NCBI RefSeq assembly: GCF_003946165.1
Contig: NZ_RHOI01000010.1
Location: 1 to 64,000, forward strand
Direction: 5' to 3'
Length of the DNA stretch: 64,000 bases
Source of the DNA: Lacticaseibacillus baoqingensis
GTDB taxonomy: Bacteria; Bacillota; Bacilli; Lactobacillales; Lactobacillaceae
A program made the translations under genes and the position numbers. This document shows, piece by piece, positions 8,307 to 16,228 of this stretch. Position 1 is the first letter of the stretch; each line of letters opens with the position of its first letter. A model generated the notes under the pieces. The model was not told the DNA's origin, did not search any database, and was given only the letters and a program-made list of their open reading frames with translations.

Positions 8307-10106
8307 GTGGGTAACGACGCAAAAAATCAACGCAAAACAGTGATCCTTGAAGGCCTGTTCATCATACTTTGTGCAATTTGTTTGGTTTTGCCGCAGTGGC
8401 ATCGACAAGGCTTGATCCTAGGAATGGATGTCTCCTTTCAATATAATCGCTTCTATGAAGCCTATATGCAATTGCGCACCGGCCACTGGAATTTCTTCCA
8501 GTCGCTGTTTTCGTTTGACCAATCTGGGCGTATTGTGAATGCTGTTTATGGCAATGGTCTCGCTTATTTAGGCGGGTTGATCATGTGGAAGCTGCACGAT
8601 TGGCTCCAATTCCAAATGCTGATGGCGTTTTTGTGTGAATTAACAGCCGGGTTCACCATGCTTGCGTTCTTGCGGCGCTTGCGCTTGCGCTCTTGGATCG
8701 CAGTGTCTGGCGCAGTGTTATATATGAGCTCATTTGTAGTCAATACATGGATCTTGAACCAATCGGTCACCGGTTGGGGTGCAGCGTTGTTGCCGCTGGT
8801 TTTTATCGCGGGGGTGGCAGTACTCGACAACCACCGCAAAAGTTTCAATCCCATCTTATTGGGCAGCGCGATGGCACTTTTAGTGATGACACACTTAGTT
8901 TCGGCGCTGTTAGGCGCGATCGCATTAGTGCCATTTTTTATTGTGGGATTCATGCAAAGCCGGCAGCGGAGCCAACTGATCCAAAAGGGCTTGGTGGCCG
9001 TGGTGACGGCGATCATCTTGGCTGGGTCCAGCTTATTGGGACTGTTTGAAGTGCAGTCGAGCAACCATTTATACACCCCTTGGCACAACAAACACATGAT
9101 GGACGCAACGGCGAATTTATCGACAGGCGATAATGGTATGATCACGATCGGGTTGATCTTTTCGGTGCTGTTTGTGTTCCAAATCGTATTGGTGCTGAGC
9201 TCTTGGCGTCGCCGCACGACCCAAGAACGCGTGTTGACCGCGACTGGGGCAGTATTTTTGATCCTCTCGTCGAAATTATTTCCTTGGGTCAGTGTCGCAA
9301 AACAATCTGATTTTATGGCGGGCTTACAGTTTCCATGGCGCTTTAGCGTGATCGCTTTTATCTTATTGTTGGCAGGGTTTGGTTTAACGTTGCAACGATG
9401 GATCACTGCGGTTGCGCAACGAGAAGAGATCATGCGGGCACTTTATGCCACCGGCGCCATCATTTTGGCGATGACTGCCATGACTTTGATCGATACGCGT
9501 ACCAGTTATTGGCATGGGGATAACCCGACTGGGGCAGGCGATAACGCCCAGATCATCCATACGCGGGACCCGAAAAAGATCCGAGCAATTTTTGCGGATA
9601 AGAATTTATTAGTGGGGATCCAAAACTTGCAGCGGCCTAATCCTGATTATTTACCGCTGCCGGCAAATAAGCACCAGAATAAAATGCACGGCTATACCTT
9701 ATATGATCGCGAGATCATTCATAACACTTTGCCAGTGAAAAAACAGATCACCGCAGATAATGCACTTGAATATACGTGGCATCAAAAAAATGCGGCTACT
9801 GTGACGGTGCCTGCGATCATCTATGCGCACTCCGCGGTGCGCGTCAATGGGGTGGCGACGGCACCGGCAAAAATCAAGAAAACAGGGATCGGTGCTGCTC
9901 GGATTCAAGCCAAACAAGGGCAAAATACGCTGGTTGTTGGCTATCAACAACCGCGTTTATTACCCATCATTTTGATCATTCAGATCATTGCTTGGGTCGG
10001 CGTATGCATGGCAGGCATCAAGGCATTGGTGCGCTGGGGGATCAGGCGACCCAGCAAGCATGAGAACACGCGGGGGGATGATCCCCAAGATGTGCGGATA
10101 AAATAG
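8307..10106 (+). CDS. Large polytopic membrane protein, GT-C / YfhO-like
   Basis: A 599-residue protein with about 12 hydrophobic helices and a soluble C-terminal part (about residues 420-560) before a last helix. The first extracellular loop contains LGMDVSFQYNRFYEAY: an acidic residue in loop 1 is typical of GT-C glycosyltransferases that use polyprenyl-phosphate sugars, and the layout resembles YfhO-like proteins. I infer a role in glycosylating a cell-surface polymer because a GT-C-like gene and gtrA follow with 17-18 nt gaps. GTG at 8307 is chosen because AGGAG lies 7 nt upstream. Exact function unknown. Confidence 0.65.
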   Translation: MGNDAKNQRKTVILEGLFIILCAICLVLPQWHRQGLILGMDVSFQYNRFYEAYMQLRTGHWNFFQSLFSFDQSGRIVNAVYGNGLAYLGGLIMWKLHDWLQFQMLMAFLCELTAGFTMLAFLRRLRLRSWIAVSGAVLYMSSFVVNTWILNQSVTGWGAALLPLVFIAGVAVLDNHRKSFNPILLGSAMALLVMTHLVSALLGAIALVPFFIVGFMQSRQRSQLIQKGLVAVVTAIILAGSSLLGLFEVQSSNHLYTPWHNKHMMDATANLSTGDNGMITIGLIFSVLFVFQIVLVLSSWRRRTTQERVLTATGAVFLILSSKLFPWVSVAKQSDFMAGLQFPWRFSVIAFILLLAGFGLTLQRWITAVAQREEIMRALYATGAIILAMTAMTLIDTRTSYWHGDNPTGAGDNAQIIHTRDPKKIRAIFADKNLLVGIQNLQRPNPDYLPLPANKHQNKMHGYTLYDREIIHNTLPVKKQITADNALEYTWHQKNAATVTVPAIIYAHSAVRVNGVATAPAKIKKTGIGAARIQAKQGQNTLVVGYQQPRLLPIILIIQIIAWVGVCMAGIKALVRWGIRRPSKHENTRGDDPQDVRIK

Positions 10107-10123
10107 GCTAAAGGAATGGTGAA

Positions 10124-11470
10124 ATGAAGCTGATCGCGACAACGGATCAACAGCTAAGATCAGGAAATTGGCTGCGCTGGCTGATATTAGGAATTTTTTT
10201 GGTCAATGCCTTGATTTGGGCTTGGCAGATCCCCTACAATGGCGGCCCAGATGAAAAAATGCGGTACTTGTTACCCTTATATCTTTATCACCATGGACAA
10301 CTCCCATTTGGCACCCAAGATGCGGTCACGTATCAGTTGGGAAATTGGTCATACGCGTATTACCCGCAGTGGCTTGGGCCAATTTTTAGTGCGGTGAGCA
10401 TGAAGCTCATGAGTGGTTTTTCGACCACCGCGCATGCGTTATTGTTCGCTGCTCGGCTGGTCAGTGTGTTGGCTGGTGCGATTTGTTTGTGGTTATGCGG
10501 GACATTGAGTACTTATTTGGCACGTTCGGCAGCTGTTGGCGGATTGGTTATGGCGGTCATAGGATTTTTACCGCAATACTTGTTCTTGGCGAGTTATGTG
10601 AATAATGATATTTTAAGCGTCTTAGGGGTGGCCATGATCATTACCGTGATCGTTTGTCGACAGTGGCGGTGGCGAGACTGCCTGCTGTTTGCAGGCGGGA
10701 TCGTTGTTTGTGCCCTAAGTTACCTTAATGCCTATGGTTATATTCTGGCGGCGGTGGTGTTTTTTATCGGTCACGGGCTGATTGCAATCCAAAAAGGGTG
10801 CTGGACGTGGAAGCAATTTGTCGCCAAAGCGGGGATGATCACCGTATTATGTGCGATATTGGTGGTGCCATTTTATGTGCGCAACCTGCTGGCGTATGGC
10901 GATCTGTTTGGATTACAGGCATTTCATGCGGCGTATATGCGCTGGTTAGCCAAAGGCGGCGCGGTGTTGCAACATCGCTATCCGGGTACGCTCGGGCAAT
11001 TATTGATGGATCCAGTCTTTTATCTCAAGCTAAGACTTTCCAGTATTGGCCGCTTCGGCTATTTGAGTGTGACCATGAGTGCTTGGGTCTATCGCCTGTA
11101 TTCACTGCTTTGGGGCGGCTTGTTCATAGGGGCGCTTGTGGGGTGGGTGCGCGTTGGTTATCAAGCAGCCCAGCAAAAAAACTTGTGGTGCCGCATTCGG
11201 GCTAATTATTTAGAGGCCGGTTGCATTGGCTTAGGGAGTTTGATCACCCTGGCCTTATATTTTTACTATTGCCTGGAGACGGATTACCAAGTACAAGGCC
11301 GCTATTTGGTCACATTGCTCATTCCAATTGCAGCAGTGATTGCTGTTGGGTGGGGACAAGTGTTCAAAGACACGGCTGTGCGACGCCAAATGTGGCTGAT
11401 TACACCGGTCACGATGGCATTGGCAGCAGGTGCGGTCGGTATTTATCATTGGTATATTACCCAGATATAA
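10124..11470 (+). CDS. Polytopic membrane protein, DUF2142 / GT-C-like glycosyltransferase
   Basis: A 448-residue protein with about 10-12 hydrophobic segments. Loop 1 carries NGGPDEKMR, similar to the PDE motif of DUF2142 and GT39-like membrane glycosyltransferases. It lies 17 nt after the YfhO-like gene and 18 nt before gtrA, which suggests one operon. In GtrA-GtrB-GtrC systems the third, polytopic protein transfers the sugar from undecaprenyl phosphate to the polymer outside; this protein or the one before it is the best candidate for that step. Substrate and polymer are unknown. Confidence 0.65.
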   Translation: MKLIATTDQQLRSGNWLRWLILGIFLVNALIWAWQIPYNGGPDEKMRYLLPLYLYHHGQLPFGTQDAVTYQLGNWSYAYYPQWLGPIFSAVSMKLMSGFSTTAHALLFAARLVSVLAGAICLWLCGTLSTYLARSAAVGGLVMAVIGFLPQYLFLASYVNNDILSVLGVAMIITVIVCRQWRWRDCLLFAGGIVVCALSYLNAYGYILAAVVFFIGHGLIAIQKGCWTWKQFVAKAGMITVLCAILVVPFYVRNLLAYGDLFGLQAFHAAYMRWLAKGGAVLQHRYPGTLGQLLMDPVFYLKLRLSSIGRFGYLSVTMSAWVYRLYSLLWGGLFIGALVGWVRVGYQAAQQKNLWCRIRANYLEAGCIGLGSLITLALYFYYCLETDYQVQGRYLVTLLIPIAAVIAVGWGQVFKDTAVRRQMWLITPVTMALAAGAVGIYHWYITQI

Positions 11471-11488
11471 AGGTTAAGGACGGTTACG

Positions 11489-11920
11489 ATGCGAACGATT
11501 TGGTTAAAGGGCAAACAATTCTTGGTGGCGCATCAACTTTTAGATGTGCTGGCGTATCTGATTTTTGGTGTGCTGACGACGCTGGTCAACATTGGCGTTT
11601 TCGCCTTAGCAACGCGGTTGTCATTGAGTTGGCAAGGTGCTAATTTTTGGGCGTGGTTACTGTCTGTGCTATTTGCCTTTGTGACGAATAAACGCTGGGT
11701 CTTCAAATCCCAAACCACCAGCTGGGGTAGTTTTTTATGGGAATTCAGCAAGTTTATTGGCGCACGCGTGTTGTCATTAGGGATCGATTATGCATGTATG
11801 TTCTTATTCATTCAGGCGTTGAGTTGGCATGATTTGGCAGCAAAAATCGTGACCCAAGTGGTGATCGTTGTCGCCAATTATTTGCTCAGCAAATTTTTGA
11901 TCTTCACCGCTCATGCGTGA
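11489..11920 (+). CDS. gtrA: GtrA-family membrane protein (putative lipid-linked sugar flippase)
   Basis: A 143-residue protein with four hydrophobic segments, the usual GtrA size and layout, with conserved features such as FALATR, VNKRWVFKS-like (FVTNKRWVFKS) and the C-terminal NYLLSKFLIF. GtrA proteins are thought to flip undecaprenyl-phosphate-linked sugars made by GtrB. GtrB is encoded convergently right after it, so the pair is complete. Related Gram-positive proteins (GtcA type) act in wall teichoic acid or polysaccharide decoration. Confidence 0.87.
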   Translation: MRTIWLKGKQFLVAHQLLDVLAYLIFGVLTTLVNIGVFALATRLSLSWQGANFWAWLLSVLFAFVTNKRWVFKSQTTSWGSFLWEFSKFIGARVLSLGIDYACMFLFIQALSWHDLAAKIVTQVVIVVANYLLSKFLIFTAHA

Positions 11921-11945
11921 CGACGTGATTACTGCTGGCGAGCAT

Positions 11946-11978
11946 CAAAAAAGCGAGTCCCATAAGACTCGCTTTTTG
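11946..11978. terminator. Bidirectional terminator between gtrA and gtrB
   Basis: AAAAAGCGAGTC and GACTCGCTTTTT form a 12-bp stem around CCCATAA-type loop bases; A and T runs make it work from both strands. Confidence 0.9.
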
Positions 11979-11983
11979 ACGTT

Positions 11984-12910
11984 TTATTTGATCTCTTTGG
12001 CGATGTAAATCGGCCGATTTTTCACTTCGATATAGATTTTGCCAATATAGCGGCCTAAGATCCCTAAGGCGAACAGCTGCAAGCCGCCAAACATCAAGAA
12101 GATCGAAACTAATGACGGCCAGCCAGGGGTCGGATCACCATAGATCAAGGCGCGAATGACGATGAATAACAAAGCCAAACCAGCCGTTACAAAACTGAAT
12201 AGGCCGACCCAAGAAACGAAGGTCAACGGCGCATCAGAAAAGTCGATGATCCCATCTAAAGAATATTTGAACAGGTTGGTGAAACTCCATGACGTTTGGC
12301 CATATTGACGTTCGACATTTTTGTAAGGCAAGTACTTGGATTTGAACCCGATCCATCCGAAGATCCCCTTAGAAAAGCGGTTGTGTTCACTTAATGACAA
12401 CACGGCATCGACATAACGCGGGGTCATCACGCGAAAATCTCGCGCGCCAGGGACGATGTCTGCTTGGGAGATACGCTTCATCAATTTGTAAAACAGGTTT
12501 GAAAAGAAGCTGCGCAATATTGGCTCACCCGTACGGTCGACGCGCGCGGCGCCGACCATTTCGTACCCATCGGCGATCCCGGCAAGCATTTCCGGCAGCA
12601 TTTCTGGCGGATCTTGTAAGTCGGCATCCATGATGACATATAAGTCGGCTTTCGCGTTTTGCAAGCCCGCATACATGCCTGCTTCCTTACCAAAGCCGCG
12701 AGAAAAATCGATGTAGTGGACGTCTTTGTCGGCTTGCTGCAACTGTTGGATCGCCATTAAGGTGTGGTCAGTAGAGCCGTCGTTGATATACCAAAAAAGC
12801 GGTTGGTAAGCAGGCAAGGGTGCCAGTGCTTTTTGGACGGCGTGATAGAAAACCGCGATATTTTCCTCTTCATTGTGACAAGGAATAATGATAGCGAGCG
12901 TTTGGGTCAA
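11984..12910 (-). CDS. gtrB: Polyprenyl-phosphate glycosyltransferase, GT2, GtrB type
   Basis: Transfers a sugar (often glucose) from a nucleotide sugar to undecaprenyl phosphate on the inner membrane face. The 308-residue protein has the GT2 motifs IIIPCHNEEENI, YINDGSTD, the DADLQDPPEM catalytic DxD region, and two C-terminal hydrophobic helices (about 230-255 and 265-290) typical of GtrB/YkcC. It faces gtrA across a shared terminator. The proposed products are lipid-linked sugars for GtrA to flip and a GT-C protein to use. The start ATG at 12910 is preceded by a GGAGG-type site in the reverse sequence. Confidence 0.88.
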   Translation of the reverse strand: MTQTLAIIIPCHNEEENIAVFYHAVQKALAPLPAYQPLFWYINDGSTDHTLMAIQQLQQADKDVHYIDFSRGFGKEAGMYAGLQNAKADLYVIMDADLQDPPEMLPEMLAGIADGYEMVGAARVDRTGEPILRSFFSNLFYKLMKRISQADIVPGARDFRVMTPRYVDAVLSLSEHNRFSKGIFGWIGFKSKYLPYKNVERQYGQTSWSFTNLFKYSLDGIIDFSDAPLTFVSWVGLFSFVTAGLALLFIVIRALIYGDPTPGWPSLVSIFLMFGGLQLFALGILGRYIGKIYIEVKNRPIYIAKEIK

Positions 12911-12942
12911 GATAAAGCCTCCATTGTGAACTAACGGTATTG

Positions 12943-12953
12943 ATTATAGCATA
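12943..12953 (-). promoter_or_regulatory. Extended -10 promoter for gtrB
   Basis: On the minus strand TATGCTATAAT gives a perfect extended -10. The -35 at 17-nt spacing is poor. Confidence 0.55.
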
Positions 12954-13126
12954 TCGCAGACTTGAGATAGTGGCGTTTAGCCGAATAACAATACCATGGC
13001 ACACCGTCAAAATGGTGATTTGGAGACGAGGCAGGCACTAATTTTTTGTTAAACCTGAGTATGCAACCATCACTGGGACACACGGTTTTAACTTGGGTGG
13101 TATTCTATGACTTTGGAGGGGACATT

Positions 13127-13822
13127 ATGCCGCAAACAATCTTACTGGTCGAAGATGAAACCAGCTTGACCACATTTTTAACATCAGAATTAAAATTTGA
13201 AGGGTATTCAGTGATCGTCGCTGCAGATGGGCAAGCCGCCTGGCAAACTTATCAGGCCCAAAGCACCCAACTTGACTTGGTGATCTTAGACTGGATGCTG
13301 CCTAAGCTTGATGGGTTAGAAGTTTTACGGCGTATCCGTAAACAATCAGACATTCCAGTGATCATGATGACGGCTCGCGATTATGTTGGGGATAAAGTGG
13401 CCGGCTTGGATAATGGCGCCGATGATTACATCACCAAACCATTTGAGATCGAAGAGCTGCTAGCACGCGTACGGGTGTGTGTGCGCCGCCAAAAAACCAA
13501 TGTGCACCCGACTTATCAAGTCGCGGATCTAACGTTGGATACCAAAGCACGCACCGTGCGTCGGGGTGAAGCAATCGCGGTGCTGACGCCACGTGAATAT
13601 GATTTGTTACTAGCGTTGATGCAACACGTCGATGCTCCCATGACGCGTGATGAGTTGTTGGACGCTGCTTGGGGTGCCGACTTTGAAGGACAAGTGAATA
13701 TCGTTGACGTGTATATTCGCTACTTACGGCAAAAAATTGACCATGCAGGCGCTGCTCCGTTGATCCATACGGTGCGCGGAGTAGGTTATGTGTTAGCGGC
13801 GGATTGGTGCCATGCGTCGTAA
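13127..13822 (+). CDS. OmpR-family response regulator
   Basis: A 231-residue regulator with a receiver domain (VEDE at residues 8-11, phospho-acceptor Asp55 in VILDWMLPKLDG, MMTAR, conserved Lys in DYITKPFEIEELL) and a C-terminal winged helix (TPREYDLLLALM, HTVRGVGYVL). The ATG at 13127 follows GGAGGGGACATT; upstream in-frame codons lack a ribosome site. Its stop overlaps the kinase start by 11 nt. The next transcription unit is the dlt operon, so control of D-alanylation is likely by position, as for envelope-stress systems in other Firmicutes. This is inference. Confidence 0.9.
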   Translation: MPQTILLVEDETSLTTFLTSELKFEGYSVIVAADGQAAWQTYQAQSTQLDLVILDWMLPKLDGLEVLRRIRKQSDIPVIMMTARDYVGDKVAGLDNGADDYITKPFEIEELLARVRVCVRRQKTNVHPTYQVADLTLDTKARTVRRGEAIAVLTPREYDLLLALMQHVDAPMTRDELLDAAWGADFEGQVNIVDVYIRYLRQKIDHAGAAPLIHTVRGVGYVLAADWCHAS

Positions 13823-15203
13823 AAAGGAAGGGATCTCTAACGCGGCGCGGATCTCACAAGCTTATGCCGTTTTATTAGTGGTCTTAGTGACGATGATCGG
13901 CTTGGCGACGATCAGTGTGGTCGGGGTGCATTTAGTGCGCACGAAACGCGATGATGCCAATCAGTTGATGACGACTTTGAACAAGACGTTTGTGGGCAAC
14001 AAACCAGATTGGGATTATTGGCGAGATACCGCAAATTTTAATTCCCATGCCAATTTTGTCCGGGTCACTGTGCAGTATCCAGATAAAAAGCCCCAACGCT
14101 TCTATTCGCACAATGCCAAGAAATTCTTGCGCGATAATTGGCAAACTTGGGCGTTATGGGCACATATTCAATACCAAGATGATCAAGGAATCTATTATCA
14201 TCGGGTGCAAAAGGTCCGCCATAAAGGCGCTGTGGTCACCTTTGAATTGTGGTTAAGTCTCAACAACATGTTGGAACTGTTCAAGCTGATCTTGTCGGTG
14301 ATCGTCGTGATCGCATTCATTGGGTTGGGTATGGGGATCTGGATGATCCAGATCTTGGCGCGCCGCTTGAATCAGCCATTGGTCCAGCTGACGCAAGCGG
14401 CGCATACGATCGTTGAAGCAGAAGATACGACTTATCATGAGACTTTGCCTGTGCCGCCGAATCCTCAAGAAGTGCAGACCCTCAGTCGCGAATTTAATCG
14501 CTTGTTGCAGTCGTTGAATACGCAAGTGATCCGTGATCATCAATTCGTTTCCGATGCTTCCCATGAATTACGCACGCCGCTAGCCGCGATTCGCGGCCAT
14601 GTCGGTTTGATTCGGCGGCATGCCGCCACTCACCCGGAAATCATTCCGGATTCTTTAGCCACGATCGAAAGTGAGTCATTGAAGATGCAGCGGTTGATCG
14701 AGCGGCTCTTGGCATTGTCAAGGATGGATCATGCGCATTTGCAAGCTGACTGGTTCGATCTAGGCCAGTTAGTGGCGCGGGTCGTGCCGGCATATCAAGC
14801 TCAAGGCCAACAGCCGATCACGTTAGATGTGGCGCAGCAAGTACTCGCTTATGGCAATCAAGACAGCATTGAACAGATCTTGGTAATCTTGTTGAATAAT
14901 GCGCAAAAGTACACCCCGACGGCTGCGCCAATCACGATCCAAGTGATCCGCAACGCGGATCAGGCTTGTTTGCGTGTTGGCGATCAAGGCGTGGGGATCG
15001 CAGATGCCTTCAAAGAAAAAGTATTTGACCGCTTTTATCGCGTCGATGCGTCACGGTCCAAAGCAGTAGGGGGGACAGGTTTGGGGTTAGCGATCGCCAA
15101 GCGTTTGACCACGCTGAACCATGGTGAACTGACGGTGCAGGATAATCACCCGCAAGGCAGTGTCTTTACCCTTAAATTGCCTACGACCACGATGGAACCG
15201 TAA
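13812..15203 (+). CDS. Membrane sensor histidine kinase
   Basis: A 463-residue kinase that phosphorylates the regulator encoded just before it. Two membrane helices (about 17-42 and 155-180) flank a roughly 110-residue outside domain, followed by HAMP, then HisKA with DASHELRTPLAAIRGH (phosphorylated His near residue 249), and HATPase motifs LLNNAQKYTPT (N box), VGDQGVGIAD (G1) and GGTGLGLAIAK (G2). All catalytic boxes are intact. The outside domain is basic-aromatic and I do not recognise its signal. Ends 42 nt before the proposed dlt promoter. Confidence 0.9.
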   Translation: MRRKKEGISNAARISQAYAVLLVVLVTMIGLATISVVGVHLVRTKRDDANQLMTTLNKTFVGNKPDWDYWRDTANFNSHANFVRVTVQYPDKKPQRFYSHNAKKFLRDNWQTWALWAHIQYQDDQGIYYHRVQKVRHKGAVVTFELWLSLNNMLELFKLILSVIVVIAFIGLGMGIWMIQILARRLNQPLVQLTQAAHTIVEAEDTTYHETLPVPPNPQEVQTLSREFNRLLQSLNTQVIRDHQFVSDASHELRTPLAAIRGHVGLIRRHAATHPEIIPDSLATIESESLKMQRLIERLLALSRMDHAHLQADWFDLGQLVARVVPAYQAQGQQPITLDVAQQVLAYGNQDSIEQILVILLNNAQKYTPTAAPITIQVIRNADQACLRVGDQGVGIADAFKEKVFDRFYRVDASRSKAVGGTGLGLAIAKRLTTLNHGELTVQDNHPQGSVFTLKLPTTTMEP

Positions 15204-15204
15204 A

Positions 15205-15239
15205 TTCTGAGAATTTCTCAGGAATGTTTCAGATATCCT
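15205..15239 (+). promoter_or_regulatory. Putative regulator-controlled promoter of the dlt unit
   Basis: TTCTGAG (15205), TTCTCAG (15215) and GTTTCAG (15226) recur at 10- and 11-nt steps, a spacing typical of OmpR-family half-sites on one DNA face. TATCCT (15234-15239) could be the -10 box; there is no good -35, as expected for an activated promoter. Confidence 0.45.
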
Positions 15240-15246
15240 AGAGTGC

Positions 15247-15296
15247 AGCCCAACGCGGATGACGATACACTGGTCATCGTTAGCGTTGGGCTTTTT
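15247..15296 (+). terminator. Terminator-like hairpin in the dlt leader
   Basis: AGCCCAACGC pairs with GCGTTGGGCT (10 bp), with GATGAC/GTCATC inside, and is followed by TTTTT. It either ends the two-component operon or acts as an attenuator for the dlt unit, whose predicted transcript starts near its left arm. Confidence 0.6.
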
Positions 15297-15320
15297 GAAT
15301 GCGTGCAGAAAGGAGTCGTC

Positions 15321-16058
15321 ATGCAAGTCGCCGTGATTATACCTTGGAGCGAAACCAAGGAGATCTTGCCGCCGTTGCTCACTATCCGCAAGCAACTGGC
15401 AGATTGTGCGCGTTTATGGCCGCAGATCCATTATGACTATTGGCTGATCGATGACGGCACTGCAACGGCGATCCGTACCCAACTGTGTCAAGCGCAAGCG
15501 CGTTGGCCAGAGTGTCACTTATTGACCTTATCGCGGCATTTTGGCTTTTTGGGGGCGGCACAAGCCGGCTTAGTGACTGCAACGGCTGATGCCTACTTGA
15601 TCCTTGACGTGGCGTACCCGGCACAATTTGCCGCCATCCCGCAGCTGTTAGCGGCCATGAATGATGGTGGTTGTGCGATCGTCGGCTTTGCCAGCGAGCA
15701 GCCGCGGCATTGGTGGGGGCAAGAAGCGATGGTGACGTTTCACGATTGTTTAGTGACGACGCCGGCTAAAAGAGCGCTATTGCAAGCGGCTGCGCGGGCT
15801 GGATTTTCGCTTGAATTGTTAGCCGAAATCGGCTTCAAGCAAAAGCTGCTGGCATGGAGCGGTCCCTGGCCTAAGTCGCCGCATACGTCGCGGTGGCCTT
15901 GGGCGGCGGTGGTTGGCGCGGTCATTTTTTGCGGCTGGTGGTGGCCTAGTGCCGTGGCCTTGAACATGATCTTAAGCGGTGTGGTGCTTTGGCAGTGGCG
16001 GCAACAGCGGCAGCGGCTGCCGCGAATCGGTTATGTGGTCAGTTCGATCCAGCGATGA
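15321..16058 (+). CDS. Degenerate GT2-like protein at the head of the dlt operon
   Basis: A 245-residue protein. Its N-terminal half aligns by eye with GtrB-type GT2 enzymes: VIIPWSETKE for IIPCHNEEE, WLIDDGT for YINDGST, and LSRHFGFLGAAQAGL for FSRGFGKEAGMYAGL. Where gtrB has the catalytic DADLQDP, this protein has DVAYPAQ, so the DxD metal motif is lost. The middle is short and two hydrophobic helices with many Trp close the C-terminus (about 190-230). ATG at 15321 is chosen because AAAGGAG lies 7 nt upstream. It ends 10 nt before dltX, so it is co-transcribed. A catalytically inactive, membrane-bound role in teichoic acid modification is inference. Confidence 0.6.
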   Translation: MQVAVIIPWSETKEILPPLLTIRKQLADCARLWPQIHYDYWLIDDGTATAIRTQLCQAQARWPECHLLTLSRHFGFLGAAQAGLVTATADAYLILDVAYPAQFAAIPQLLAAMNDGGCAIVGFASEQPRHWWGQEAMVTFHDCLVTTPAKRALLQAAARAGFSLELLAEIGFKQKLLAWSGPWPKSPHTSRWPWAAVVGAVIFCGWWWPSAVALNMILSGVVLWQWRQQRQRLPRIGYVVSSIQR

Positions 16059-16068
16059 GGAGGAGCAC

Positions 16069-16212
16069 ATGCATAAAATTTCTTGGTGGCAGCGGCCAAT
16101 GGTGCAGTTTATTGCCCGGACCGTTTTGTATAGCGTGATCATTATCGGCTTAGTGTATCTCTATAGCTATCGCGGTGTTGGCCAAAGTCACTTTATTTAT
16201 AACGAATTTTGA
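16069..16212 (+). CDS. dltX: DltX, teichoic acid D-alanylation-associated small membrane protein
   Basis: A 47-residue protein with one hydrophobic helix (about residues 14-34) and the C-terminal FIYNEF sequence, the signature of the DltX family found at the start of dlt operons in Firmicutes. DltX is thought to carry D-alanine across or at the membrane with DltB and DltD through its conserved C-terminal Tyr. The ATG at 16069 is preceded by GAGGAGGAG. It ends 16 nt before dltA. Confidence 0.92.
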   Translation: MHKISWWQRPMVQFIARTVLYSVIIIGLVYLYSYRGVGQSHFIYNEF

Positions 16213-16228
16213 TTGAGAGGCAGCATAA

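Noticed and set aside
8564-9433. 289-codon open frame on the minus strand inside the YfhO-like gene
   Set aside because: Antisense shadow of a conserved membrane protein gene; the translation is rich in Asn, Thr and Lys with no family likeness.
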